64,000 bases of DNA from Dehalococcoidia bacterium (lineage in GTDB: Bacteria; Chloroflexota; Dehalococcoidia; E44-bin15). Shown here piece after piece: positions 8,654 through 16,506 of this stretch. The position numbers and the translations under genes are program-made. The notes beneath the pieces are model-generated. The model was given only the letters and a program-made list of their open reading frames with translations, did no database searches and was not told the origin of the DNA. Position 1 is the stretch's first letter; every line of letters starts with the position of its first letter. The stretch covers positions 434,001 through 498,000 of the forward strand of contig JBAZMV010000001.1 of the NCBI GenBank assembly GCA_041649635.1, in the 5' to 3' direction.

Positions 8654-9433
8654 ATGAGCGCACAGAGAAGACATTTTCACACAAGAGTCATCTCGGCTAT
8701 AGTGATTCTTATTGCCATCACGCTCGTGATGATACCCGGCATAGAGGATGAAGGCGTGGTCTACGGTTACGGCGGCGGAGGCGGTGGCGGCGGAGGCGGA
8801 GCCCCCACCAATCAGAACTGGGGCGTGTGCATCGACGGGAACTGCGACAGAGGCAACGTCAATTTCTGGGGCACCACCCTCGATAATTTCTGGGCCGTAT
8901 CTAATGACATATCGATATACATACCCAAATACACGGACATGAAGGGCCCAGAAAACTCACGCCTCACCGGGTTCAACGCATATGAAATAGACGATCCCCC
9001 CTCTCCCCCCTCGGGCTACCAGGTGCTCGCCGCCTTCGACTTCAACCCGGACGGCGCGACCTTCGACCCGGGCATCACGATAAACATCAAGTTCGACGAG
9101 GGCGACATCCCGGCGGGAAAGACCCCGGTCATCGCATATTACAACGAGACCAAAGGCGAGTGGGAGTTCATAGAGGGCACGATACAGGACGGGCAGGCGG
9201 TCTTCACCATCACCCACTGCTCCATCTACGGCCTGCTGGTTCAGGCGGCCCCGGCCCCCACGTCCACGCCGTCGGGCGGCACCCCGACCCCGGCCCCCAC
9301 GGATGACGGAGGCGGACTCGGCATAGGCGCCATCATCGGCATCGTCATCGCGGCGCTGGTGGTTCTGGCCATCGTAGTCTACATATTCCTGGGCAAGAAA
9401 TACGGCTGGAAGAAGACGGGCGGGTCGGCGTAG
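8654..9433 (+). CDS. Membrane-anchored surface protein under c-di-GMP riboswitch
   Basis: The 259-aa protein starts with a basic region and a hydrophobic signal segment (about residues 14-31), then a run of ten glycines (about 41-50). An extracellular beta-rich domain follows (about 60-210, with the pattern PDGATFDPGITINIKFDEG seen in ZU5/PKD-like surface folds). A Pro/Thr/Ser/Gly linker (about 211-228), a single TM helix (about 229-250) and a short Lys-rich cytoplasmic tail end the protein. This is a typical exported, C-terminally anchored topology; ligand and role are unknown. The ATG at 8654 follows AGGGGG at 5 nt; a GTG two codons upstream overlaps that site. The c-di-GMP riboswitch in the leader suggests a switch between motile and attached states. 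Confidence 0.85.
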   Translation: MSAQRRHFHTRVISAIVILIAITLVMIPGIEDEGVVYGYGGGGGGGGGGAPTNQNWGVCIDGNCDRGNVNFWGTTLDNFWAVSNDISIYIPKYTDMKGPENSRLTGFNAYEIDDPPSPPSGYQVLAAFDFNPDGATFDPGITINIKFDEGDIPAGKTPVIAYYNETKGEWEFIEGTIQDGQAVFTITHCSIYGLLVQAAPAPTSTPSGGTPTPAPTDDGGGLGIGAIIGIVIAALVVLAIVVYIFLGKKYGWKKTGGSA

Positions 9434-9484
9434 TAGAAATCGTATAAAAGGCTATCTATCGGCCGGTGTTACCGGGCTTGTATT

Positions 9485-10771
9485 ATGAGGATATCAGTTA
9501 TCGGCAACGGCTATGTCGGACTGGCGACGGCCGTTGGGCTCGCCGGCGACGGGCACCGGGTGGTCTGCATAGATAACAACCCCGACAAGGTCCGAATCAT
9601 CAATCAGGGCGCATCGCCCGTCTACGAAAAAGGCCTCAACGAACTTGTATCCTCGTGCGTCGCGAACGGGACGCTCCGCGCCTCCGGCGATTACGGCGAC
9701 GTATCGGACACCGATATCACATTCCTCTGCGTCGGCACGTACTCCCCGTCATGCAACGGCACAGATTTCACGCAGATAGAGCGGGCCGCGGAAGACGTGG
9801 GCAAGGTATTATCGAAGAAGGACGGATACCACGTGGTCGCCGTCAAGAGCACGGTGGCACCCGGCACCACCGAGCGCGTCATAATCCCCGCCCTGGAGAA
9901 GTCCTCGGGCAAAAAGATCGGCGCGGACATCGGCGCGGCGGTCAACCCCGAATTCCTTGAGGAGGGCCGGGCCGTAGACTGCTTCCTCAACCCGTACCGC
10001 GTCATCATAGGGGAATACGACGCGAGGTCCGGCGACACCGTCGAGATTCTGTACCGCGATTTCAACGCGCCCATCATACGCACCACGCCGGCCGCGGCCG
10101 AGATGATAAAGTACGCCAGCAACGCCTTCCTCTCGGCCAAGATATCCTTCATCAACGAGATAGGCAACATCTGCGGCAGGCTGGGCATAGACGTGTACGA
10201 CGTGGCCGGCGCCATGGGCCACGACCCGCGCATCGGCAGAAAATTCCTCAACGCGGGGGCGGGCTTCGGCGGCTCGTGCCTGCCCAAGGACATAGAGGAG
10301 CTCATCGACACGGCGGCAAAGGCCGGATACGACGCCGGCATGCTGAAATCGATACTGGAGCTGAACCGGCAACAGCCGCTGAAGATGGTCGAGGCGGCAG
10401 AGGCCGCCGTCGGCGATCTCAAGGGCAAGACCGTGGCCGTGCTGGGACTGTCCTTCAAGCCGGGCACGGACGACATGCGCGACGCCCCGTCGCTCAGGGT
10501 CATCGCCGCCCTGCTGGACAAGGGCGCGTCGGTGCGGGCCTACGACCCAGCGGCCGTCGAGAACGCGCGCAAGGTCATCGAGGGGCAGGTCGAATACTGC
10601 GGCAGCGCGGCGCAGGCCATCGACAATGCGGACTGCGTGCTCATCGTTACGGAATGGGATGAGTTCAAGGCGGAATCGCTATATAACGGCAAGGTGGTGA
10701 TCGACGGCAGGCGCGTGCTGGATCCGCGCCGGGCCAAAGGGCTCTGCGATTACCGCGGCATATGCTGGTAG
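9485..10771 (+). CDS. ugd: UDP-glucose 6-dehydrogenase
   Basis: The 428-aa protein oxidises UDP-glucose twice with NAD+ to UDP-glucuronate in the cytoplasm, supplying uronic acids for surface glycans. The N-terminal Rossmann motif GNGYVGLATAVGLA, the central EMIKYASNAFLSAKISFINE helix and the catalytic cysteine in GFGGSCLPKD (about residue 264) are all present. The C-terminal domain contains LGLSFKPGTDDMRDAPS. Length is normal. GDP-mannose dehydrogenase is the main alternative, but the context favours UDP-glucose: galU lies in this window and an NDP-uronate epimerase follows. A repeat-borne terminator lies 38 nt after the stop. Confidence 0.92.
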   Translation: MRISVIGNGYVGLATAVGLAGDGHRVVCIDNNPDKVRIINQGASPVYEKGLNELVSSCVANGTLRASGDYGDVSDTDITFLCVGTYSPSCNGTDFTQIERAAEDVGKVLSKKDGYHVVAVKSTVAPGTTERVIIPALEKSSGKKIGADIGAAVNPEFLEEGRAVDCFLNPYRVIIGEYDARSGDTVEILYRDFNAPIIRTTPAAAEMIKYASNAFLSAKISFINEIGNICGRLGIDVYDVAGAMGHDPRIGRKFLNAGAGFGGSCLPKDIEELIDTAAKAGYDAGMLKSILELNRQQPLKMVEAAEAAVGDLKGKTVAVLGLSFKPGTDDMRDAPSLRVIAALLDKGASVRAYDPAAVENARKVIEGQVEYCGSAAQAIDNADCVLIVTEWDEFKAESLYNGKVVIDGRRVLDPRRAKGLCDYRGICW

Positions 10772-10809
10772 AAAATGTCGCTGGGCGCTAGCTGACCGAA
10801 CCCCCTGTA

Positions 10810-10836
10810 ATCCCCCATACGTTGGGGGATTTTTTA
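10810..10836 (+). terminator. Repeat-derived intrinsic terminator after ugd
   Basis: An ATCCCCCA/TGGGGGAT-type hairpin is followed by a run of T (GGGGGATTTTTTATT). It is part of the composite repeat that also follows the epimerase and hicA genes. Confidence 0.6.
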
Positions 10837-11086
10837 TTAATATAGGGGACACCCCTATAACCCCGGCAGGAGAGTATCTCCTGCATCTCTGTCCAGAACC
10901 GTCATTCCGGCGAAGGCCGGAATCCACGTAGGGGCGAATAATCATTCGCCCATTATTCGGTGGGTTTGCGAACCCACCCTACGTTCTACGTTCGGTCATC
11001 GTGTAGAGACGTCCTTCCGCGGAAGGACGTCTCTACGGGGGCGCCCCGCCGTTCGCCCCTACACGCTACCCACTACATGCTATATA
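10837..11086. repeat. Palindromic repeat block
   Basis: GGGGACACCCC, AGGAGA...TCTCCT, CCGGCGAAGGCCGG, a GAATAATCATTC-core element, GGTTTGCGAACC and a GACGTCCTTCCGCGGAAGGACGTC palindrome (about 11007-11030) are packed end to end. No gene is supported. Confidence 0.75.
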
Positions 11087-11095
11087 TGGTAGAAT
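11087..11095 (+). promoter_or_regulatory. Extended -10 promoter of the epimerase gene
   Basis: TGGTAGAAT is a TGn extended -10 element inside the recurring block CGCTATATATGGTAGAATC, which is also found before hicBA and the GT2 gene. No clear -35 box is visible. The leader is about 85 nt. Confidence 0.5.
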
Positions 11096-11187
11096 CGTTT
11101 CATAATCGTACTTCAACAATTAACGTAGATTTCGGTGGGCACAGCCCAACCTACGCAACTACTGCTAGCATGGGGGGGAACCGCATC

Positions 11188-12141
11188 ATGGAAAGCATTC
11201 TCGTCACCGGCGGCGCCGGATTCATAGGAAGCCATCTCTGCGAACGCCTGCTGTCTCAGGGCTGGTTCGTGGTGTGCCTGGACAACTTCGATCCATACTA
11301 CTCACCCGACGTTAAGAGGAAGAACATCGCCAAATCCCTCAAGAACAAGCGTTTCTACCTGGACGAGTGCGATATCAGGGATAAGGAGAGGATGTCCGGA
11401 CTGTTCTCCTCGCGCAAGTTCGACGCGGTGGTGCACCTGGCGGCGCGGGCCGGCGTCAGGCCGTCGATACAGGACCCGCACATCTACCAGGACGTCAACA
11501 TCGGCGGGACGATAAACCTGCTGGAGCTGTGCCGCGAGTACGATGTGAAACGCTTCATCTTCGGCTCATCGTCATCGGTATACGGGGACAATTCGGACGT
11601 GCCGTTCAAGGAGAGCTCCCCGCTGATGAAGCCCGTCTCCCCCTACGCCGCCTCCAAGCAGGCCTGCGAGCTGTTCTGCTACACCTACCACCACCTCTAC
11701 GATATCCGCATCGCCTGCCTGCGCTTCTTCACCGTCTACGGCCCGCGACAGAGGCCGGACATGGCGATTCATAAGTTCACCCGCCTCATAAGCGGCGGCA
11801 ACCGCGTCGAGCTCTACGGCGACGGCTCATCGAAACGCGACTACACCTACATCGACGACATCATCGACGGGGTGCAGGCGGCCGTCGACAAGAACCCGGC
11901 TTTCGAGATAATCAACCTGGGCGGCTCGCAAACGACGGAGCTGAGACAGCTTGTATCGCTCATCGAGAAGAGCACGGGCAAGAAGGCCCGCACCATCAAG
12001 TCGCCGGATCAGCCGGGCGACGTGCCGGTGACGTACGCGGATGTGTCGAAGGCGAAGAAGCTGCTGGGCTACAAGCCCAGGGTCAAGGTCGAGGACGGCA
12101 TCCCGCTGTTCGTGAAATGGTATAAGGTGCAGAAGCGGTAA
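11188..12141 (+). CDS. NAD-dependent epimerase, probable UDP-glucuronate 4-epimerase
   Basis: This 317-aa extended SDR interconverts NDP-sugars at C4, most likely UDP-glucuronate and UDP-galacturonate. The NAD motif TGGAGFIGSHL begins at about residue 7. It continues with LDNFDPYYSP, the catalytic SSSSVYG and YAASK (Tyr/Lys pair), RFFTVYGPRQRPDMA and the C-terminal substrate region. The LDNFDPYYSP and QRPDMA motifs are typical of uronate 4-epimerases. The start at ATG 11188 follows GGGGGGGAA; a longer frame to 10960 would translate repeats. Together with ugd it provides UDP-GlcA and UDP-GalA. Confidence 0.88.
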   Translation: MESILVTGGAGFIGSHLCERLLSQGWFVVCLDNFDPYYSPDVKRKNIAKSLKNKRFYLDECDIRDKERMSGLFSSRKFDAVVHLAARAGVRPSIQDPHIYQDVNIGGTINLLELCREYDVKRFIFGSSSSVYGDNSDVPFKESSPLMKPVSPYAASKQACELFCYTYHHLYDIRIACLRFFTVYGPRQRPDMAIHKFTRLISGGNRVELYGDGSSKRDYTYIDDIIDGVQAAVDKNPAFEIINLGGSQTTELRQLVSLIEKSTGKKARTIKSPDQPGDVPVTYADVSKAKKLLGYKPRVKVEDGIPLFVKWYKVQKR

Positions 12142-12176
12142 AAGGTCGTTGGGCGATAGCTAATCAACCCCCTATT

Positions 12177-12202
12177 ATCCCCCAATCATGGGGGATTTTT
12201 TT
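12177..12202 (+). terminator. Repeat-derived intrinsic terminator after the epimerase
   Basis: A CCCCCA/TGGGGG hairpin is followed by seven T. Spacing from the stop codon (about 35 nt) and the linker GGTCGTTGGGCGATAGC match the copies after ugd and hicA. Confidence 0.6.
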
Positions 12203-12647
12203 ATTAATATAGGGGACACCCCTATAACCCCGTCAGGAGACGCCGTCTCCTGTACCTCTGTATGAAGCTAACCTCTCCCTTGAAGGGAGAGGACTACGGT
12301 GAGGGTGATAATATGCCCCGCATCTGTCATTCTGAGTCCTTCCATGATAGAGCTATTTAGAAGGATGAAGAATCTCGTCAACGCGGTGGGTTTGCGAACC
12401 CACCCTACGGACCGTCATTCCGGTGAAAACCGGAATCCATATCGGGCGAGGCAACCTCGCCCCTACTGTCATTCTGAATCCTCCTGACGAACGATGAAGA
12501 ATCTCGTCTATTCACCGTTCGGTCGTCGCGTAGGGGCGAATCCTGTATTCGCCCGTTATTCTACGTATCGTCATTCCGGCGAAGGCCGGAATCCATGGCG
12601 GGCGAGGCAACCTCGCCCCTACATGTGATGACGCTACACGCTATATG
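12203..12647. repeat. Palindromic repeat block
   Basis: The modules are GGGGACACCCC, AGGAGACGCCGTCTCCT, CCCTTGAAGGGAGAGG, a GTCATTCTGAGTCC...GAAGAATCTCG hairpin, GGTTTGCGAACC, CCGGTGAAAACCGG and GTAGGGGCGAATCCTGTATTCGCCC. No gene is supported. Confidence 0.75.
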
Positions 12648-12656
12648 TGGTAGAAT
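12648..12656 (+). promoter_or_regulatory. Extended -10 promoter of hicBA
   Basis: TGGTAGAAT lies in the recurring block ACACGCTATATGTGGTAGAATC, about 75 nt before the hicB start. No clear -35 is present. Confidence 0.5.
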
Positions 12657-12730
12657 CCTTTCATAATCGTGCCGAGCCGCTTTTCAGCGGGTATGATGAC
12701 GGGGTAAAATTGTTGTAGAGGTGCGGGAGA

Positions 12731-13000
12731 ATGAAGGAATACACGATAATATTGAAGAAATCCGGCGACCAGTACGTGTCGCTGTGCCTTGAGCTGACAG
12801 TTGTCGGATGCGGCGATACCAGAGGGGAAGCTATAGCCAGCGTAAAGGATGCCATCGAGTCGTATGTCGATTGCATGGGGGATGAAGCGCCGATCGACCG
12901 GCCGATATCATTGCAACTGCTTCACGATTTCCTTTCCGAGGGCGAAGCGGATTCGGGTCCTGAAGGCGCGCCCCGCCTCAAGGTGCTGGCCTATGGCTAA
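12731..13000 (+). CDS. hicB: HicB-family antitoxin
   Basis: This 89-aa protein carries the partial RNase H-like HicB fold: an opening beta strand EYTIILKKSGDQYVSLCLEL, then VVGCGDTRGEAIASVKDAIESYV. In the family it binds and neutralises HicA and usually represses the operon. It precedes hicA and overlaps it by 8 nt, so the two are translationally coupled. No DNA-binding helix-turn-helix or ribbon-helix-helix tail is obvious, so the short C-terminus may act by HicA binding only. The ATG follows GTGCGGGAGA. Confidence 0.85.
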   Translation: MKEYTIILKKSGDQYVSLCLELTVVGCGDTRGEAIASVKDAIESYVDCMGDEAPIDRPISLQLLHDFLSEGEADSGPEGAPRLKVLAYG

Positions 13001-13238
13001 CAGGGGGAAGATCCCCTCGATGTCCAGCAAGAAGCTCATCAAACTGCTGGAGCAGTCCGGGGCCTCGTTCGACCGGCAGGGAAAAGGCGACCACGCCATT
13101 TATCGCAGGGAAGTAAAGGGCAAGGTTCTCAAAGCCCCCGTCCTGCAGGGAAAGAATAACCTGCCGCCGGAATACAGCCTGGTGGTTTTCAAGCAGCTCG
13201 GCCTGACCGACGAGGAGATATCCCGCCTGCTGAGGTAG
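12993..13238 (+). CDS. hicA: HicA-family mRNA interferase toxin
   Basis: This 81-aa double-stranded RNA-binding-fold toxin cleaves mRNA when free of HicB. The core SSKKLIKLLEQSGASFDRQGKGDHAIYRRE contains the catalytic His of the GDH motif. A PPEYSLVVFKQLGLTDEEISRLL tail follows; it resembles the PxGT...LKQAGI region of other HicA proteins. The ATG at 12993 lies inside the end of hicB. The order (antitoxin first) is the reverse of the classic hicAB order. It sits between two glycan genes and may stabilise the island. Confidence 0.85.
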   Translation: MANRGKIPSMSSKKLIKLLEQSGASFDRQGKGDHAIYRREVKGKVLKAPVLQGKNNLPPEYSLVVFKQLGLTDEEISRLLR

Positions 13239-13274
13239 AAGAGGTCGTTGGGCGATAGCAGACCGAACCCCCTG

Positions 13275-13301
13275 TAATCCCCCATACGTTGGGGGATTTT
13301 T
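13275..13301 (+). terminator. Repeat-derived intrinsic terminator after hicA
   Basis: The hairpin CCCCCATACGTTGGGGG is followed by seven T and ATTAATATA; the context is identical to the terminators after ugd and the epimerase. Confidence 0.6.
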
Positions 13302-13631
13302 TTATTAATATAGGGGACACCCCTATAACCCCGTCAGGAGACGCCGTCTCCTGTACCTCTATCTAGAACCGTCATTCCGGCGAAGGCCGGAATCCATATC
13401 GCGGGCGAGAAGACCTCGCCCCTACATGTGATGACGATACACGCTATATATGGTAGAATCCTTTAATCGATATGCTGTTGAAGGTGTTCTTCACCTTCAA
13501 CAATCAACGCAGGATTTCGGCGAGGTGAAGAACACCACGCCGAGCAAAGAATATCCAAACCGGACGCCCCGCGGCTGAGGGGTTGTGCAACACGAGCCGA
13601 TGATGTATAAATGTCTTCAAGGAACTCAGAT
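13302..13631. repeat. Repeats and long leader of the GT2 gene
   Basis: Repeat modules (GGGGACACCCC, AGGAGACGCCGTCTCCT, CCGGCGAAGGCCGG) are followed by an extended -10 element TGGTAGAAT (13451-13459). A TGCTGTTGAAGG...CCTTCAACAA hairpin repeat (about 13470-13505) comes next. The final 125 bp before the gene is unique GC-rich DNA with small hairpins that I could not assign to a known RNA family. Confidence 0.6.
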
Positions 13632-14567
13632 ATGAAACTTTCCATAGTAATCCCCACCTACAACGAGGAGAAGAACGTGTCGCTGCTGCACGATGAGATA
13701 AGCGCGGCGCTCAAGAATATCGACGCCGGTTACGAGATCATCTTCGTCGATGACGGCTCAACGGACGGGACCTACAGCGCGTTGAAGGAGATGCGCGGGC
13801 GCGACGGCAGGGTCAAGATCGTCAAGTTCAAGAAGAACTTCGGCCAGTCGGCGGCCATGGCCGCGGGCTTCGAGCACGCAAAAGGCGGCATCGTGGTCAC
13901 CATGGACGCGGACATGCAGAACGACCCGTCGGACATACCGCTGTTGCTCGTCGAACTGGAAAAAGGTTACGACGTCGTCTGCGGCTGGCGCAAGAAGCGC
14001 AAGGATTCCATATCGAAAAAGCTGTTCTCACGGTTTGCCAACCTGCTGCGCAGGAAACTTACCGGGGCCACGATACACGACTCCGGATGCAGCCTGCGCG
14101 CCTACAGGAAGGAGTGCCTCAAGTCGCTGGAGCTCTACGGCGAGATGCACCGCTACATTCCGGCCATGCTGTCATGGAAGGGCTACAGGATAGGCGAGGT
14201 GCGCACCAACCACAGGCCGCGCGCCCACGGCAGGACCAAGTACGGCTACCAAAGGCTTATCAAGGGCTTCCTCGATCTGATACTGATCCTGTTCTGGCAG
14301 AAGTACTCCATGCGCCCCATCCACCTGCTGGGCGGGTCCGGGATAGTGCTGGCTATCATCGGCGTGCTGCTCGGCCTCTACCTGGGCATAGAGAGGCTGG
14401 CCTTCGGCACTCCACTTGGCGACCGTCCTCTGTTCATGCTGGCGATACTGATGATAATCGTGGGCATCCAGTTCCTGGTCTTCGGCGTGCTGGCCGATAT
14501 ACTGGTGCGCATATACTACGGGCAGGGCGAGCGTAAATACTATACCGTCGAAGAGGTGCTGGAATAA
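13632..14567 (+). CDS. GT2 family glycosyltransferase, dolichol-phosphate-mannose-synthase type
   Basis: The 311-aa protein has an N-terminal GT-A domain and two C-terminal TM helices (about residues 226-255 and 262-290). The motifs are VIPTYNEEKNV, VDDGSTDGT, the metal-binding region TMDADMQNDP and the acceptor-side SGCSLRAYRKE. Such proteins move a sugar from a nucleotide donor to undecaprenyl phosphate at the inner membrane face. The lipid-linked sugar can then serve GT39-type enzymes, two of which lie downstream at 24201 and 29829. AAGGA lies 8 nt before ATG 13632; another ATG at 13611 has no ribosome site. It is followed after 8 nt by a GT4 gene. Confidence 0.9.
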   Translation: MKLSIVIPTYNEEKNVSLLHDEISAALKNIDAGYEIIFVDDGSTDGTYSALKEMRGRDGRVKIVKFKKNFGQSAAMAAGFEHAKGGIVVTMDADMQNDPSDIPLLLVELEKGYDVVCGWRKKRKDSISKKLFSRFANLLRRKLTGATIHDSGCSLRAYRKECLKSLELYGEMHRYIPAMLSWKGYRIGEVRTNHRPRAHGRTKYGYQRLIKGFLDLILILFWQKYSMRPIHLLGGSGIVLAIIGVLLGLYLGIERLAFGTPLGDRPLFMLAILMIIVGIQFLVFGVLADILVRIYYGQGERKYYTVEEVLE

Positions 14568-14575
14568 AAGTCCTG

Positions 14576-15688
14576 ATGCTCAACTACGAGTATCCTCCTC
14601 TGGGCGGCGGGGCGGCCAACGCCTGCAAGTACATACTGGGCGAGCTGGCGCGGAAACAGATAGAAGTAGACCTGGTCACATCCGCGGCTAACGACAAATT
14701 CGAACAGGAGAAGATCGGCGATACGGTAACGCTGTACAAGCTGCCCGTAAACAAGAAGGACATCCACTACTGGACGCAGAAGGAAATCCTGTCGTATACG
14801 CTTAAAGCGACTAAATTCATGCGGCGGCTGATGAAGGACAACCATTACGATGTGTGCCACGCCTTCTTCGGCATCCCGTGCGGCGCGATGGCTTACCTGT
14901 TCAAGAGACGTCTGTCTTATATCGTCTCCCTCAGGGGCTCGGACGTGCCCGGATTCAACAAGCGCTTCTCCGCCGAGTACGTTGTGCTGAAACCGATAAT
15001 CAAAGAGGTGTGGAGAAGGTCCGCGTCGGTGGTAGCCAACAGCCAGGGCTTGAAGGAGCTGGCGCTGCGTTCAGACCCGAAGCGGAATATAGATATCATC
15101 TACAACGGCATAGACACGGCGCAGTTCATACCAGGCAGCGGCGGCGGGGATAAGGTAAAAATCCTCTGCGTGTCGCGGCTGATCGGACGCAAGGGCATCA
15201 GCCACCTGATAGAGAGCGCGCCCATCATCAAAGAGAAATACAATGGAAAATTTGAGATATCGATAGTGGGCGAGGGCAACCTGGAGCAGGAGCTGCGCGC
15301 CCTGTCCGCGAGCCTGGGCGCGGACGACGTGGTTTCCTTTGCCGGGTACGTGGAGCATAGTAAACTGCCGGAGATATACGCGGGCTCGGATATTTTCATA
15401 CTGCCCTCCATGAACGAGGGCATGTCCAACACGGTGCTTGAGGCCATGGCCTGCGGCCTGCCCATCATCACAACGGACACGGGCGGCACGCGGGAGCTGA
15501 TAAAGGATAACGGCATAGTATTGAGCGAGGTTAGCGGCGCTGCCATAGCCGATGCGGTACTGCGCCTGATGACGGATGATAAGGCGCGGCGGGAGATGGG
15601 ACGCAAGTCAAGGGAGTTAGCGGAGGGTTTGAGCTGGGAGAAGGTTGCGGAGAGCTATTTGAGGATGTATGAAACCATCAAACTTTAG
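14576..15688 (+). CDS. GT4 family glycosyltransferase
   Basis: This 370-aa GT-B fold retaining glycosyltransferase has an N-terminal acceptor domain opening with NYEYPPLGGGAAN. The C-terminal donor domain contains VSRLIGRKGISHLIES, EGNLEQELRALS, FAGYVE and the E-x7-E-type PSMNEGMSNTVLEAMACGLPII. It is expected to extend a lipid-linked surface glycan in the cytoplasm. The annotated ATG may be slightly internal: the frame just upstream reads Lys-Val-Leu, the usual first strand, but has only ATA or CTG codons as alternatives. Confidence 0.9.
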   Translation: MLNYEYPPLGGGAANACKYILGELARKQIEVDLVTSAANDKFEQEKIGDTVTLYKLPVNKKDIHYWTQKEILSYTLKATKFMRRLMKDNHYDVCHAFFGIPCGAMAYLFKRRLSYIVSLRGSDVPGFNKRFSAEYVVLKPIIKEVWRRSASVVANSQGLKELALRSDPKRNIDIIYNGIDTAQFIPGSGGGDKVKILCVSRLIGRKGISHLIESAPIIKEKYNGKFEISIVGEGNLEQELRALSASLGADDVVSFAGYVEHSKLPEIYAGSDIFILPSMNEGMSNTVLEAMACGLPIITTDTGGTRELIKDNGIVLSEVSGAAIADAVLRLMTDDKARREMGRKSRELAEGLSWEKVAESYLRMYETIKL

Positions 15689-15721
15689 TGAATATCCAAT
15701 ATTAAATATGACGGAATGGCG

Positions 15722-15737
15722 TGGTAATGCGGTTTCA
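15722..15737 (+). repeat. 16-bp direct repeat, left copy
   Basis: TGGTAATGCGGTTTCA occurs here, over the start codon of the methyltransferase gene, and again identically at 22808-22823. The pair brackets the AT-rich part of the glycan island. Confidence 0.6.
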
Positions 15738-16506
15738 GTTTGGTAAAAATTGGCAGTCTTTTTCCCGGAGCGCCCTGAATGAAGATAAGATAAATCAGGC
15801 GAGAAATGATTTTCTTGCACTCTTCTCAGACATTGACTTAAAGGGGAAGCGCTTCTTTGACATAGGCTTTGGCCAGGGCCTCACTTTGCTGCTTGCCGGG
15901 GAGGCTGGAGCCAATGTTTACGGAATAGATATAGATGCGGATAACCTGTCCGCTCTGAGCGAAACGAAGAAATTCTTTCCTGCCATCGAGATGCCTGATA
16001 CGGAAGTTGTTTCAATACTGGATAACAATTTCATCGAGAGGCAGATCAAGTCCGGCGGATATGATGTAGTGCATTCCTGGGGGGTGCTGCATCATACCGG
16101 CAATATGGAACAAGCTATCAAGAATGCGACTAAGCTGACGAAAGACCGGGGGTTCCTGATTATATCCATCTATAATAAACACTGGTCTTCCCCGCTCTGG
16201 CGCTGCATAAAGTGGACTTATAATAAGGCTCCCAATGTAATGCGGTGTGCGATGCTCAGGGCATTGTATCCCATAGTCTACACGGCGAAGTGGTGTGTTA
16301 CGCGGCGAAATCCGAAAAAGCATAAGCGCGGCATGGATTTCTGGCATAATCTGGTTGATTGGGTAGGAGGGTATCCTTACGAGTACGCAACGCCGCAGGC
16401 GGTACAGAAATCCGTTTGTGACCTGGGTTTCACAGTTGTGAAATACACTCCCGCGGCTGTTCCGACCGGCTGCAACGAGTTTGTATTTCAGAAGAAGGCT
16501 TCCTGA
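15727..16506 (+). CDS. Class I SAM-dependent methyltransferase
   Basis: The 259-aa protein shows the Rossmann methyltransferase motifs: FFDIGFGQGLTLLLAGEAG (motif I), YGIDIDADNL (acidic strand 2) and YDVVHSWGVLHHTGNMEQAI (motif IV). RGFLIISIYNKHW and a C-terminal region rich in aromatics and basic residues follow. It probably methylates a sugar or a glycan-pathway intermediate; the exact target is unknown. GTG 15721 is an alternative start, giving 261 aa. AsnB follows directly (TGAATG). Base composition turns more AT-rich from here. Confidence 0.85.
   Translation: MRFQFGKNWQSFSRSALNEDKINQARNDFLALFSDIDLKGKRFFDIGFGQGLTLLLAGEAGANVYGIDIDADNLSALSETKKFFPAIEMPDTEVVSILDNNFIERQIKSGGYDVVHSWGVLHHTGNMEQAIKNATKLTKDRGFLIISIYNKHWSSPLWRCIKWTYNKAPNVMRCAMLRALYPIVYTAKWCVTRRNPKKHKRGMDFWHNLVDWVGGYPYEYATPQAVQKSVCDLGFTVVKYTPAAVPTGCNEFVFQKKAS

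Noticed and set aside
13506..13631. Possible structured RNA ahead of the GT2 gene
   Set aside because: Small GC-rich hairpins are present, but I could match no known riboswitch core, so it is only noted as unique leader DNA.
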